Positions 17,146 to 27,573 of a stretch of 64,000 nt of DNA are shown here, in pieces. The position numbers and the translations under genes are program-made. Each line of letters opens with the position of its first letter. Positions within the stretch are counted from its first letter, which is position 1. The notes under the pieces are model-generated. The model worked only from the letters and a program-made list of their open reading frames with translations, was not told the origin of the DNA and ran no database searches. The stretch comes from Planctomyces sp. SH-PL62 (GTDB taxonomy: Bacteria > Planctomycetota > Planctomycetia > Planctomycetales > Planctomycetaceae), in assembly GCA_945893045.1 (NCBI GenBank), contig CAMDEA010000010.1, forward strand, positions 22,705 through 86,704. Direction: 5' to 3'.

Positions 17146-18552
17146 TCACCCCGGCAGAATCCGTCTCATGCCCTCGGTCAGCACATCGTCGATTTCCGGT
17201 TCGCAAAACGCGACGCTGACTTCGTAGCCGCCGTTGGGGTATTCCTCTTTGACCGGGATGTACCACGGGGCGCCGTCGCCGTAGGCCGAGGTGCAGACGA
17301 AGCTGTCTTTCGCGGTGCTCTGGGCGCGGAGTTGGTATTCGATGAACGACTCGGCGGGGAGATGCAGCAGCTTCACGCCGCCCAAGTGCAGCGAGCTGAG
17401 TACGATCGGAGTGCGCTTCTCGACGCGACGCAGCCATGACAGCATGAATGACGGACGGTTGCGGTTCACGACGGCGTTGGTCTTCGTCGAGATTTGTTGA
17501 GCGATCATCTCGGCGTGCAACGATGAGCGGGGCGGCGGCAGAATTTCGGCGGTCTTCCAAGCAAGTTTGTCAGACTTCAATTCGGCTCGTTCGAGCTTCG
17601 CTTCCGACGCGACGATGCCGTCGTACACGCGCTTCGTCAGGATCGGCCGCACGGGTTTCGAGCCGTCGTTGTATTTGCCGGCCGAGATGTTTCCCGCGCA
17701 GCCGGTGAAGTAGACGTGCAGGCAATCGGGTTCGTCCTGCTGCCGCTGCTTGCGAGCCAGCCCGGCGAAGTCGCTGGTGGCTCGGCCGTCGGCGTAGTAG
17801 CTCATTGGGTGCGTCGCGTAGTAATGCAGTGACGCGAGCTTCTTGTCGCCGTCGAAGAACGCGACCGTCTTCAAGAACGGGTCGATCAGTCCGTCCGGCA
17901 ACGCGATCAGTTTGGGATCGGTGCAGGAGCTGCCGCGCATCGCGAGCACCTTGCCGGTCTCGTCGCGATGGACTCGGCGGTTCGAGGCGACCCCTTCGAT
18001 CTTGCCCTGTCCCCAGCCGATGTGCGTCACCGGGCGCGCTTGCTTAATTGCCGTCTCGATGGCCGCTCGGCCCGCATCGAGACAGCGTTTGAAGAAGTCG
18101 AGGTCGATGATGTGCGGCAAGTCGCCCTCGGCCCCGACGATGCGTTCGGCTTCGAGACACGCGAACGGCGCGTTGTGTTGATGCACGCAATGCACGGCGA
18201 CTCGATCGGCCGTCGTCCCCGCTGCTTGAGCCAACGCCGTCCGCCATTCGACGTGAGCCTCATTCAGCAGTCCTGTCCAATCGACGGCGCACAACACAAT
18301 CGGCTTGCCGGCTCCGAGCAACACGACTCCGATCGCTTCCAGCGCATCATCCACGACCTCGATCGGTTTGATCCAACCGCCGCAGCACGAATGGCCGAGC
18401 GGCGGCGTGACGTCGAACTTGAACGGAGCGATGTGCAAGCCGCCGGCGTTGGTCTCAGCGGCGTTGAGTGCTTGGCTGACCGACAGTGACCAACCGGCGG
18501 CGGTGGTGAGGACAGTCTCTTTGAGGAAGTCGCGGCGCGAAAAGTTCGTCAT
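17146..18552 (-). CDS. Tat-exported neutral ceramidase-like protein
   Basis: This gene encodes 468 aa from ATG at 18552. The N-terminus MTNFSRRDFLKETVLTTAAG has the twin-arginine SRRDFLK motif, so it is exported folded. The mature part begins FKFDVTPPLGHSCCGG and continues with VAVHCVHQHNAP (about residue 140), SLHYYATHPMSYY (about 265) and FTGCAGNISAGKYND (about 303). This is the layout of the neutral/alkaline non-lysosomal ceramidase N-terminal domain with its zinc-binding histidines. Planctomycetes carry many such proteins of unknown substrate. The frame is open upstream to 18708 but runs through a repeat element, so the longer start is rejected. Confidence 0.85.
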   Translation of the reverse strand: MTNFSRRDFLKETVLTTAAGWSLSVSQALNAAETNAGGLHIAPFKFDVTPPLGHSCCGGWIKPIEVVDDALEAIGVVLLGAGKPIVLCAVDWTGLLNEAHVEWRTALAQAAGTTADRVAVHCVHQHNAPFACLEAERIVGAEGDLPHIIDLDFFKRCLDAGRAAIETAIKQARPVTHIGWGQGKIEGVASNRRVHRDETGKVLAMRGSSCTDPKLIALPDGLIDPFLKTVAFFDGDKKLASLHYYATHPMSYYADGRATSDFAGLARKQRQQDEPDCLHVYFTGCAGNISAGKYNDGSKPVRPILTKRVYDGIVASEAKLERAELKSDKLAWKTAEILPPPRSSLHAEMIAQQISTKTNAVVNRNRPSFMLSWLRRVEKRTPIVLSSLHLGGVKLLHLPAESFIEYQLRAQSTAKDSFVCTSAYGDGAPWYIPVKEEYPNGGYEVSVAFCEPEIDDVLTEGMRRILPG

Positions 18553-18579
18553 GGCGGATCGGTCCTGTGAAAGAGTTTC

Positions 18580-18629
18580 GTAGCCCGGACGCCTACGTCC
18601 GGGCGATCGGACGTAGGCGTCCGATCTAC
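18580..18629. repeat. 50-bp palindromic element, intergenic (copy 2)
   Basis: It is identical over all 50 bases to 7546-7595 and lies 27 bp upstream of the ceramidase-like gene start. Ends are GTAG and CTAC. Confidence 0.93.
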
Positions 18630-18734
18630 TCAGTCTCGTTGTAATCCAGTTCCCAGCCGTACCGCGACCGTCAGCGATTTGTTTATGCTGCCGACAACGC
18701 GGAACCACATCCTCTCTGCTCGCGAGGTCACATC

Positions 18735-19466
18735 ATGGGTCGTCGCTCATTCTGGAGTGCCATCGTCAGCGCGGTGGTACTGGGTTCGTTCCTGCTCGCC
18801 TTCGAAACCGCTTTCGGCGAGGAACCGAAGTCAGCGGCGTTGATTCAGACGCTGCCGACCGATGGCGTCTGGGCCGAATTCAACGTCATTGTGAAAATCG
18901 AGGGACGCGAGATCGTTCCGAAATGGGCGGTGCGATCGGTGGGGCAAGCGTTTCAGAGCGGGAAGCAATGCCGCTTCATTGAAATGGAGCAGTCCAGCGA
19001 TCAAGACGACTTCCCCAAAACGACCTGGCGGCTGCTGGTGCCGGAAGACGAATTTGGCGAGGGGAAAGATCCACTCAGCAAAGCCGTCCGCCGCTGGGTC
19101 AAACAACGAGACAACGATCCCGAGTCGTTGGACTCGGTGGAACTCAAAGACCCGATCTTCGCGATGCTGCTCGCCGGGCCGAAGCAAAACCTCAAAACCG
19201 AAACCGCCAAGGAAAAGGTCTCGTGGCAACAAGGCGATCTGGAATGCTCGGTCATCAGCGGTGGCAACGAGATTGATTTCGTGGGCAACAAGCTCAGCAT
19301 GGCGCACCGGGTTTTCCGACACAAAGACGTTCCGTTCGGTCTGGCGGGAATGCACCAAGAGTTGAAGCTCGACATTGGCGGCCGAAAGGAAGCCGTCAGC
19401 ATCAAGATGTCGCTTCGCGATCACGGCAAAGACGCGAAGCCGAAGCTGCCGGATTTGGTGCCATGA
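18735..19466 (+). CDS. Secreted protein, unknown function
   Basis: This gene encodes 243 aa. A clear signal peptide spans residues 1-28 (FWSAIVSAVVLGSFLLAFE), with cleavage likely after AFG. The mature part is hydrophilic, with IVKIEGREIVPKWAVRSVG near 52 and TWRLLVPEDEFGEGKDPLSK near 96. I do not recognise a family. It is divergent from the ceramidase-like gene and may share its promoter region. No metal or catalytic motif stands out. Confidence 0.75.
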   Translation: MGRRSFWSAIVSAVVLGSFLLAFETAFGEEPKSAALIQTLPTDGVWAEFNVIVKIEGREIVPKWAVRSVGQAFQSGKQCRFIEMEQSSDQDDFPKTTWRLLVPEDEFGEGKDPLSKAVRRWVKQRDNDPESLDSVELKDPIFAMLLAGPKQNLKTETAKEKVSWQQGDLECSVISGGNEIDFVGNKLSMAHRVFRHKDVPFGLAGMHQELKLDIGGRKEAVSIKMSLRDHGKDAKPKLPDLVP

Positions 19467-19553
19467 AGTCGGTGCCGCTTGCGAATCGTGCGAGATCAGA
19501 CATAAGCTGACCTGCAATCAATGACTGGTTTCCAATGGATTGTTAGGACTTCC

Positions 19554-19805
19554 ATGCCAACCACCGAACTCCAACGACTTGCCGATGCAGGACAGCGGAT
19601 TTACGAGGCTCGGTTGCGGGCGCAACTGGAACAGACTCATCCGCAGGCGTTTGTCGCGATTGAACCGGAGTCGGGCGATTACTTCCTGGGCAAGACGCTC
19701 ACCGATGCGATGTCCGCTGCTCGAAAGGCGCATCCGCAGCACAAAGCCTATGCGGTTCGCGTCGGACACCAGTGTGCCATTGAAATCGGGGGCTTGAGCC
19801 GATGA
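19554..19805 (+). CDS. Small protein resembling DUF5678, partner of a retropepsin-like protease
   Basis: This gene encodes 83 aa from ATG at 19554 (MPTTELQRLADAGQRIYEAR). The central FVAIEPESGDYFLGKTLTDA followed by AYAVRVGHQCAIEIGG resembles the small DUF5678-type proteins often encoded before clan AA proteases. Its stop overlaps the protease start by 4 bp. An upstream ATG at 19521 is possible but lacks the same fit. The function of the pair is not established; a toxin-antitoxin-like or processing role is speculation. Confidence 0.7.
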   Translation: MPTTELQRLADAGQRIYEARLRAQLEQTHPQAFVAIEPESGDYFLGKTLTDAMSAARKAHPQHKAYAVRVGHQCAIEIGGLSR

Positions 19806-20167
19806 ATGGGAATGTGGACGAAAACGGTCGAGCGCTCATTCCCGTTCCGATCGCTGCGGCAAACGATCCTGTGCTGCAATCGTTTCTGGTTTGGATCGAC
19901 ACCGGTTGCACGGGCGAGTCGGTTTTGCCGCGTGCATTGATCGAGAGCCTGCGGTTGCCCAGTCACGGTGCCGTGCAGGTCATGCTCGCTGACGGAACCA
20001 AACATCTTTCGGAAACATTCGTCGGCGACATCGAATGGTTTGGCGAGCGGCGGACAGTTGAGATCGTTGCCAACAACAGCTTCCCGTTGCTGGGAGTCGG
20101 ATTGCTTCTCGGACGAACGCTCACCGTCAATTATTCGTCACTGACTGTGTCGGTGACGTCCCCCTAA
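19802..20167 (+). CDS. Clan AA (retropepsin-like) aspartic protease
   Basis: This gene encodes 121 aa. WIDTGCTGESVLP at about residue 31 carries the catalytic Asp-Thr-Gly, and LLGVGLLLGRTLTVNY near the C-terminus is the paired hydrophobic psi-loop seen in retropepsin-like proteins. Such single-domain proteases act as dimers. No signal peptide is present. It is translationally coupled to the upstream 83-aa gene. The third residue after DTG is Cys rather than Ala, common in bacterial members. Confidence 0.78.
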   Translation: MNGNVDENGRALIPVPIAAANDPVLQSFLVWIDTGCTGESVLPRALIESLRLPSHGAVQVMLADGTKHLSETFVGDIEWFGERRTVEIVANNSFPLLGVGLLLGRTLTVNYSSLTVSVTSP

Positions 20168-20191
20168 GACATTCTTTCTTGTGAGGTCACA

Positions 20192-21532
<1,341 letters not shown>

Positions 21533-21582
21533 GGCTGCCGTCATTGTGCGGTGTTACTCACTGAACGATTTTGTTCTTGTCC

Positions 21583-21775
21583 CGTCAGGGACACCCGAAA
21601 ATAGCCCAGCACTCCAGTGCTGGGATGACGGTTCAGCGTGCCTCTTGAGTCCCGTCAGGGACGACAGAGCAGGATCGTTTTCTGTCGTCCCTATCGGGAC
21701 TTTGTGAGGATTTTCGCCACGAACCCCCAGCACTGACGTGCTGGGCTATTCTCGATACGTCCCTAGCGGGACTCA
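21583..21775. repeat. Composite inverted-repeat region between convergent genes
   Basis: ATAGCCCAGCACTCCAGTGC (21601-) is repeated inverted at 21726-21749 with about two mismatches. A second motif, GTCCCGTCAGGGAC and variants with CCTATCGGGAC or CCTAGCGGGAC, recurs at 21589, 21649, 21685 and 21760. The last copy contains the TGA stop codon of the kinase gene (21773-21775). No coding signal was seen across 21533-21772. Confidence 0.85.
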
Positions 21776-24700
21776 AAAGCCGCCCAGTTTGAGTGAGTTA
21801 GACATCTGAAGCGCCGGTCCATCGGGATGCTTCTCTTGAAACTTTTTCCAGCGGCCGATCCATTCGGCGGACGTCAGTCTGGTTGCAGCGCCTCCTTCGT
21901 GGACGCGCTGCGACGAAAGAATCTCGCCGAGCAACCGCACGTCTTCGCGGCTGAGTTGCGTATCTGGATCGGGAATCCATTGGGTCCAGTCGAAGCTGCG
22001 CATGGGTTTGATGCCGCCTGACGCAATCACTCGTGGCGAAGTGCTGGAATGGGACAGTTGGTAAACCATGCCCGGCATCTGCCGCGCGGGAGCGATCATT
22101 TTTCCGAGGCTCGCATCCCATGCCGTGATTTGTCCGTCGCGAGTGGACGCCAGGAACAGCTCTTCGCCGGGCAGGAAGGTGACGCTGAAGACTTGGTCAC
22201 CGTGCTCGCGAGTCGCCAGGATCGCGGTCCTCGTGGCGAGATCCCAAATCCGCGCCTGCTTGTCGGACGAAGCGGTCAGTAACCGACGGCCATCTTGGCT
22301 GAACTGAGCGTTGAAGACCCAGCCGGAATGCGCCAGCGGCGACCCGGCGCTCGAACCGGTCGCCGTGTCCCACAAACGCAGCGAGTGGTCCGACGAGCAA
22401 GTCGCGACGAGTTTGCCATCGGGTGAGAACAGGGCATCGTGGACGAATCCGGATTCGTGTTGAATCACGGCCACTCGTTCTCCGGTGTCGGTCCTTCGCA
22501 ACTCCGCCAGCGAATTGCAGCCCCAGAGAAGGAATTGATCGCCGCGAGGAGAAAATCGAATGCGCTCGCGAATGAGAAATCCATGCACCGCCGACTGGCC
22601 GCTAAACGCCTGATGCTCCGCGCGCGGCTTGCCAGTGACCGGGTCCAGTAACAGCAGGTGGCCTTGGTGGCAGAGGACCACCACCGTCTGCCCGTCGGGA
22701 CTGGTTCGCACCGCGATGGGCTGCGAGGGAGACTGCACGTCCTCGAATGTTGGCTCTCCCGTTTCTGAATTCACGAAGCGGATGAATCCAGGGCCGTCCA
22801 ACTTTTGATCGGGTAGGCCGTGCCAAACGTCTTCGCGCGAACTGCCTCCCACGACGACCACCAGCGGCGACTTGGGAATAAAGTCCGCATCACTGATCAA
22901 TCCCGGCCCTGAGAGTTTGGGGCCGAGGAGCTTCCCCGATTTGAGATCGAGGATTTCCAATTCAGTACGATCGCGCCAGTTATCAAAGCCGCTGGGCATC
23001 CAACGGTCTCCTTGAGCGTTGATTCGCACAAACGGATTGTGGTGTGCCGACACAGCCACGAGCGTTTCTTCCTGCCGATGATCCCTCGGTTTCCACACGC
23101 GAATCAAATCGCCGGTCCACTGCACCGTGGCGAACGAGGTACCGTCCGGCGACCACGCGCAGCGATGCACGGCTTCGCAGTGCGGAATCTCTGGACCAAC
23201 CGGCTTTCCGGACGAGATTTCAAAGACACGAGCGGTGTGATCGATACACGCTGTCAGCAGCCGCGAGCTTGTCGGATGAAAGCTGAGATCATCGACGAGG
23301 TTCGAGTGCTTGAGCGGTTGCTCGGTCGGTTCGCCGGTCGCCGCATCCAGCAAGACGACCGTCGCATCCTCAGCGATCGCGATCCACTTGCCATCCGGCG
23401 AAATCGCCGACGCGAGCACTCGCCCCGGCTTGTATTTCCAATCGGTCTCTTGGCGGTCGATGTTCCAGCAACTCACCGATTGGTAGTCCTCGCTGACGAC
23501 GAGCCGATCGTTGCCGACAAACAGCGGCCGCAGGTTCGATGCGGAAGCGGATGACTGCGCGGGCAGCAGCGCCTCGGAATGGGATTGATGGGGCGCGCAA
23601 GAGAAGACGCGCACCTTCTGATCGAAGCAGCGCACCGCGAACCGGCGGCCATCGGGAGTCATCGCGGCCGACAGCACCTGGCTGCCAACCTCAAACGGTT
23701 CCGTCCGAAACGACTTCATCGGGATATCGCGCACCTGCACCGTTTGGTCGCCGCCGACGACCAGCAATTGGCTATCGGCACCGAACAGCAACTCGTTCAC
23801 CGCGTCCGGGTGCGTCCAGCGATCCCGTTCACTTGTCTGGACGATTTCGTGATGACGATGGGACGGGTTCGACTCATGGAACACATCAGTCTTATGTGTC
23901 CCATCGTTTTGGAATTCAAACACGACGACTTCTTGGCCCAGCGCCATGACCAGCAGCTTGCCGTCAGGGCTGAACGCGGCGGCGCTCACCGGCCCATCCA
24001 TCGGCAGCGCGTGACGCTGGCCATTCGACACTTGCAACAGCTCGCATTCGCCGGTTTGCGTGAGGCTCAACAACCAACGTCCGGACGCGTGATAGCTCAG
24101 CAGCTTCTTCCAGCCCGGAGCCGGTTCAAAGGCTTGCACGGGAGTCGCGACTTGCGACAGCCACGATTGCATCCGGATGCGGTTTTGCTTCTCGCGCGAC
24201 GGATCATTCTCGGAGGCCGCGACGGCATTGGCGAACCACAAGATCGCCTCGCGCGGGTCGTTGTTGCGGTGAGCAGTCAGGCCCGTCTCGGTGTAGGAAT
24301 CAATGACCGATCGCTCGGTCGCCCGATGGGCTTTCTGTTCCAGTTCGCGAGCAGCGTTGGCGTCTTTCGCTTGGCGAGTCGCGATGTCGGCCAAGTCCTG
24401 ATATCGCACGGCCAACAATGGGCCGACGATCGCCGCAGTGATGAAGATCACCGCCAGCGTTCCGCTCATCGACGCGATCATGCGGTTCTGACGACACCAC
24501 CGCAGCAGTTGCTCCGGCGGACCAATCGGCCGAGCGAACAGCGGCAACCCCTTCAGCCAGTGATCCAAGTCGTCCGCCAAAGCGAGCAAGCTGGGATAGC
24601 GTGCCTTCGGATTCTTCTCGAGCGCCTTGAGGCAACATGCCTCCAAGTCTCGCGGAATGTCCGGCCGCACCGAACGTGGCGGAGGGGGATTCTCACGCTC

Positions 24701-25672
24701 ACTGGCCACGCGCGAGATGATCGTCCAAGGATCTCCCGTAAACGGCGGACGACCACACAGCATCTCGTAGAGCACCACGCCGACGCTGTATTGATCGCTG
24801 TGAGGCCCAACTTCTCCAATCGCTCCGCGGGCTTGTTCGGGAGACATGTAAGTGGGCGTGCCGACGATCTGCCCTTCGACGGTCATTGCCGAGTCGATGT
24901 CCGCAGACCGCTTCGCCAAACCGAAATCCATGACCTGCGGCCGGCCGGCGAGATTCATCATGATGTTGCCCGGCTTCACGTCGCGATGAACGATCCCCTC
25001 GGTGTGAGCGTAGTGCAGTCCTTCCGCGATCTGCCTCGTCCAATCCACCGCCTTGCGCAAGTCAGGAAGGTGCTCGCGCAGCATTTGGGATAAGGGGACG
25101 CCGTTGACAAACTCGGCGACCAGATACGGGCCTTCGTCGGTCAGTCCATGCTCGTACAGCGTCACGATGTTGGGATGGTGCAACCGCGCCGCCGCTTTGG
25201 CTTCGCGATGAAACCGTTCGGTCATTTCGCGGTCATCGGGCGCGAACCGAGGCACCTTCAGCGCCACTTCCCGATCGAGCAGCGGATCGTAGGCGCGATA
25301 GACCGTGCCGAAGGTTCCGCGCCCCAAGATGCTGATGACTCGGAAGCGGCCGACCTGCTCCTTCTTCGCGACGCGCTCATCCGAGGCAGCCGCCGTCGGT
25401 TCGGTCGGGTCCGCCGAAGGGACGAAATCCAGCGTCATCGCGAGATGCAGCGGATTCTGCTCGGTGTCGCTGCCTGGGCCGAGGATCACGGTCCTCGTCG
25501 ATTCCGCAAACGGCTTGGTCGGACCACTTTGCTCGGCGGGTGCCTGGGGCGCGGACGACGAACCGTCGGAAGATTTCGCCCGACAGGACTCACATCGCGG
25601 CGGCACGGCGGCACTGGATTCGGAAAGAACCGCGCCGCAGACGGAGCACGTTTTCCGATGGATTGCTGCCAT
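21773..25672 (-). CDS. Ser/Thr protein kinase with N-terminal zinc ribbon and C-terminal WD40 propellers
   Basis: This gene encodes 1299 aa from ATG at 25672 (MAAIHRKTCSVCGAVLSESS). Two CxxC pairs near residues 9-30 suggest a zinc ribbon. The Hanks-type kinase domain spans about 115-380: GRGTFGTVYRAYD (P-loop), VALKVPRF (Lys), HRDVKPGN (catalytic loop, about 229), DFGLAK (about 252) and TPTYMSPEQARG. A single transmembrane helix (MSGTLAVIFITAAIVGPLLA) lies near 400. At least ten WD40-like repeats fill about 500-1240, including FSPDGKLVATCSSDHSLRLW. The propellers should be extracytoplasmic sensors or scaffolds and the kinase cytoplasmic. All kinase catalytic residues are present. Confidence 0.93.
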   Translation of the reverse strand: MAAIHRKTCSVCGAVLSESSAAVPPRCESCRAKSSDGSSSAPQAPAEQSGPTKPFAESTRTVILGPGSDTEQNPLHLAMTLDFVPSADPTEPTAAASDERVAKKEQVGRFRVISILGRGTFGTVYRAYDPLLDREVALKVPRFAPDDREMTERFHREAKAAARLHHPNIVTLYEHGLTDEGPYLVAEFVNGVPLSQMLREHLPDLRKAVDWTRQIAEGLHYAHTEGIVHRDVKPGNIMMNLAGRPQVMDFGLAKRSADIDSAMTVEGQIVGTPTYMSPEQARGAIGEVGPHSDQYSVGVVLYEMLCGRPPFTGDPWTIISRVASERENPPPPRSVRPDIPRDLEACCLKALEKNPKARYPSLLALADDLDHWLKGLPLFARPIGPPEQLLRWCRQNRMIASMSGTLAVIFITAAIVGPLLAVRYQDLADIATRQAKDANAARELEQKAHRATERSVIDSYTETGLTAHRNNDPREAILWFANAVAASENDPSREKQNRIRMQSWLSQVATPVQAFEPAPGWKKLLSYHASGRWLLSLTQTGECELLQVSNGQRHALPMDGPVSAAAFSPDGKLLVMALGQEVVVFEFQNDGTHKTDVFHESNPSHRHHEIVQTSERDRWTHPDAVNELLFGADSQLLVVGGDQTVQVRDIPMKSFRTEPFEVGSQVLSAAMTPDGRRFAVRCFDQKVRVFSCAPHQSHSEALLPAQSSASASNLRPLFVGNDRLVVSEDYQSVSCWNIDRQETDWKYKPGRVLASAISPDGKWIAIAEDATVVLLDAATGEPTEQPLKHSNLVDDLSFHPTSSRLLTACIDHTARVFEISSGKPVGPEIPHCEAVHRCAWSPDGTSFATVQWTGDLIRVWKPRDHRQEETLVAVSAHHNPFVRINAQGDRWMPSGFDNWRDRTELEILDLKSGKLLGPKLSGPGLISDADFIPKSPLVVVVGGSSREDVWHGLPDQKLDGPGFIRFVNSETGEPTFEDVQSPSQPIAVRTSPDGQTVVVLCHQGHLLLLDPVTGKPRAEHQAFSGQSAVHGFLIRERIRFSPRGDQFLLWGCNSLAELRRTDTGERVAVIQHESGFVHDALFSPDGKLVATCSSDHSLRLWDTATGSSAGSPLAHSGWVFNAQFSQDGRRLLTASSDKQARIWDLATRTAILATREHGDQVFSVTFLPGEELFLASTRDGQITAWDASLGKMIAPARQMPGMVYQLSHSSTSPRVIASGGIKPMRSFDWTQWIPDPDTQLSREDVRLLGEILSSQRVHEGGAATRLTSAEWIGRWKKFQEKHPDGPALQMSNSLKLGGF

Positions 25673-25814
25673 GCGATTTCCAGAACATCGACTCACCGCA
25701 AAACCCGATTCGGCTCGGAGCGTAAACGTCCGCTGAAGCCGAATCCAGGATCGCGCCGATTCGTCGTGTGGGTCGAGTCATCGAGACCCACCACAAGCCG
25801 TCGATGTCCGCGGA

Positions 25815-26192
25815 TCAGTCGATCGTCTTAATGATCCCAACAATTCCGATCACAAGACCCAACGCATGACCGATCGGGGGATTGCCAAACATGGCGTCGC
25901 AGAGCATGCCCAACAGCCACGCCGAAGCCACACCCGCCGCGATCCAACTGCCGACGATGGTCGATGTTTTGGCAACCGACTCGTTCCACACGATGCTCAA
26001 CAGACCGGCGACTCCCAAGCCGACTCCCGCCCAGATCCAGCCGCTGTGAATCGCGCCGCCACAAGCGAGCAACAGGATCAACGCAATGATCCAATTCCCG
26101 TTGCTGATGTTCTCTCCCAGAAACGATCGCCGCCACCAGAAGGAACGATCATCAATTTTGATTCTGACGCGCACGGCGGTCTCCAATTCCAT
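25815..26192 (-). CDS. Small integral membrane protein, unknown function
   Basis: This gene encodes 125 aa from ATG at 26192. After a basic N-terminus (RVRIKIDDRSFWWRRSFLG) there are three to four hydrophobic helices, about residues 37-52, 53-70, 83-99 and 107-122 (IGHALGLVIGIVGIIKTID). It lies between the kinase gene and the FKBP gene on the same strand. No family was recognised. Confidence 0.65.
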   Translation of the reverse strand: MELETAVRVRIKIDDRSFWWRRSFLGENISNGNWIIALILLLACGGAIHSGWIWAGVGLGVAGLLSIVWNESVAKTSTIVGSWIAAGVASAWLLGMLCDAMFGNPPIGHALGLVIGIVGIIKTID

Positions 26193-26278
26193 GAGGCCCA
26201 AGAGGGGCGATGAACCCGTTCTCAGAGGTTCTGCGACCGACTGAGGAGTGCGGATTGATTGTCTGGATCGTGTCGAAA

Positions 26279-26773
26279 CTACTCATCGCTGCCGAATTCG
26301 CGTTTCAGTCCCGCACCATTTGCTGACGTGTCATGCACGAGCAATTGGAACTCGACTTCGACGGTCTTTCCGGCGAGTGGGTGGTTGCCATCCACGACGA
26401 CGGTGGTCGAAGTGAGCTCCACAATTTTGACCTTGCGCCGGCGACCCGACTTCACACCAATCGTGGTGAGTCGTTTCCCGACCTTCAGAACGACGTCCGA
26501 GGGCAAGCGGCTTCTGGGGATTTCTTGAATCAATTGGGGACGAAATTCTCCGTAAGCATCCTGAGGTCGCAGAGTCATTTGCTTTCGCTCCCCCTCGACC
26601 ATCCCGACCACGCCTTTGTTGATGCCGGGCATCACCTCATTGCTCCCGATGGTGAACTCAAACACTTCCCGACCCAGTCGCTGCAGGCCGGCTTTTTCAT
26701 CCTTGAACTGCCCTGAGTATTCAATCCGCACATGGTCTCCGAGCTTGGCTTTGGTCACTTTGGACTGATTCAT
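26279..26773 (-). CDS. FKBP-type (SlyD-like) peptidyl-prolyl isomerase
   Basis: This gene encodes 164 aa from ATG at 26773 (MNQSKVTKAKLGDHVRIEYS). FEFTIGSNEVMPGINKGVVG near residue 38 and the insert-in-flap segment (RPQDAYGEFRPQLIQEIPRS) match SlyD-type FKBPs, which have both isomerase and chaperone parts. VVDGNHPLAGKTVEVEFQLL near residue 126 is the diagnostic SlyD-family strand. The His-rich metal-binding tail of E. coli SlyD is absent. The protein is cytoplasmic. A longer start at 26815 is less likely. Confidence 0.92.
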   Translation of the reverse strand: MNQSKVTKAKLGDHVRIEYSGQFKDEKAGLQRLGREVFEFTIGSNEVMPGINKGVVGMVEGERKQMTLRPQDAYGEFRPQLIQEIPRSRLPSDVVLKVGKRLTTIGVKSGRRRKVKIVELTSTTVVVDGNHPLAGKTVEVEFQLLVHDTSANGAGLKREFGSDE

Positions 26774-26866
26774 GATTCGCTTTTCCTTTCCTCTCGTGAC
26801 GCTGTTCACGTTCACGTTCGACTGACCTCAAAGCCTCTGCGGTCGTTGGACGGTGATGGAGTTCGC

Positions 26867-27064
26867 CTACACTAGTCCATTCATGAATTCGTTGAGCGCC
26901 TTCTCCGCCGGCCCCTTTTGGTAGCCGCATTTCTCCTGGAGCAGGTTCACCAACCGCTCGCGTTGGCCGCGGATGGTGGCAAGATCGTCATCGGTCAGTG
27001 CGTCCCACTGCTGTTTGACTTTGCCGCGCCATTCCTTCCAGTTTTCGATTTGATCCCAATTCAT
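26867..27064 (-). CDS. CsbD family stress protein
   Basis: This gene encodes 65 aa. MNWDQIENWKEWRGKVKQQW with DDLATIRGQRERLVNLLQEK and GYQKGPAEKALNEF is the CsbD pattern (KGKVKEKWGKLTDDDL-like), found in general stress responses. It is small, soluble and highly charged. The biochemical role is unknown. It lies just upstream of the FKBP gene on the same strand with about 90 bp between. Confidence 0.88.
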   Translation of the reverse strand: MNWDQIENWKEWRGKVKQQWDALTDDDLATIRGQRERLVNLLQEKCGYQKGPAEKALNEFMNGLV

Positions 27065-27167
27065 CGCGCTGCCCCTTCCACAAAAGCACTCAGATTTGAC
27101 GGCGGAGATTCCTCACCGCTCGGACGACTCAAAGGCGATCCGGATCGATGGAACTCTGGGCTGTTCG

Positions 27168-27221
27168 GAAAATAAAAAAAACCGACGTGGCAAAACACTT
27201 GGAGGTGTTCCGCCACGTCGG
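27168..27221 (-). terminator. Intrinsic terminator of the 37-kb minus-strand cluster
   Basis: On the minus strand, CCGACGTGGC (from 27221) pairs with GCCACGTCGG (27191-27182). An inner AACAC/GTGTT pairing extends the stem. A run of eight Ts with further Ts follows (27181-27168). It is oriented to stop transcription arriving from the right. Confidence 0.88.
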
Positions 27222-27573
27222 CTTACTCGGTAATGCGCCCACCGGATCGGACCGGATTGCGATTTATTAAGTCTTCCGAAATCGTTGGGAAGCGTTCTCG
27301 AACCTCATCACTATCCCAACGCGGTTGACTATACCGCTCGTGCCTCAGAAAGACAGACGATTCGGGGACTTCTTCCGCGAATGATCGATTGCGGCCGCCT
27401 CGCTTTTTCAAAGAACCGGGCTGCTGACTCGGACAACTCGTGGGAGATCTCCCTGAAGACGCAAGGAGAAATTGAATTCGCCACCTGCAAAGGGATGACC
27501 AGCTTTGAGCAAGAATGCAGCTTCGAGCAAGAATTCATGGATCGCGGGCTGAAAATCCTCCAGGCCCATTTGA
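27222..27573. other. Region between terminator and C13-like gene, no clear gene
   Basis: A minus-strand frame at 27223-27411 (TTG start, 62 aa, KKRGGRNRSFAEEVPESSVF) ends right at the terminator, and could be a small distal gene of the cluster. It has no recognisable family, and its composition is not decisive. I see no RNA gene or operator in the rest. Confidence 0.3.

Noticed and set aside
18553..18708. GTG start at 18708 for the ceramidase-like gene
   Set aside because: It would place about 52 residues, encoded by repeat DNA, before the twin-arginine signal.
20166..20180. TAAGACATT upstream of the Tat-exported oxidoreductase gene, resembling a half operator
   Set aside because: The second half of the dyad (TGTCT) is absent and the gene lies outside the cluster.
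21583..21775. Possible CRISPR array because of recurring GTCCC..GGGAC words
   Set aside because: Spacing is irregular, units are short and mostly inverted, and no cas genes are present.
23857..23909. Possible palindromic element inside the kinase gene (CGATGGGAC...GTCCCATCG)
   Set aside because: The outer arms are only about 9 bp and the inner pairing is offset; weaker than the other elements and could be chance.
26333..26716. 127-aa plus-strand ORF over the FKBP gene
   Set aside because: It is a shadow of a well-supported prolyl isomerase gene on the other strand.
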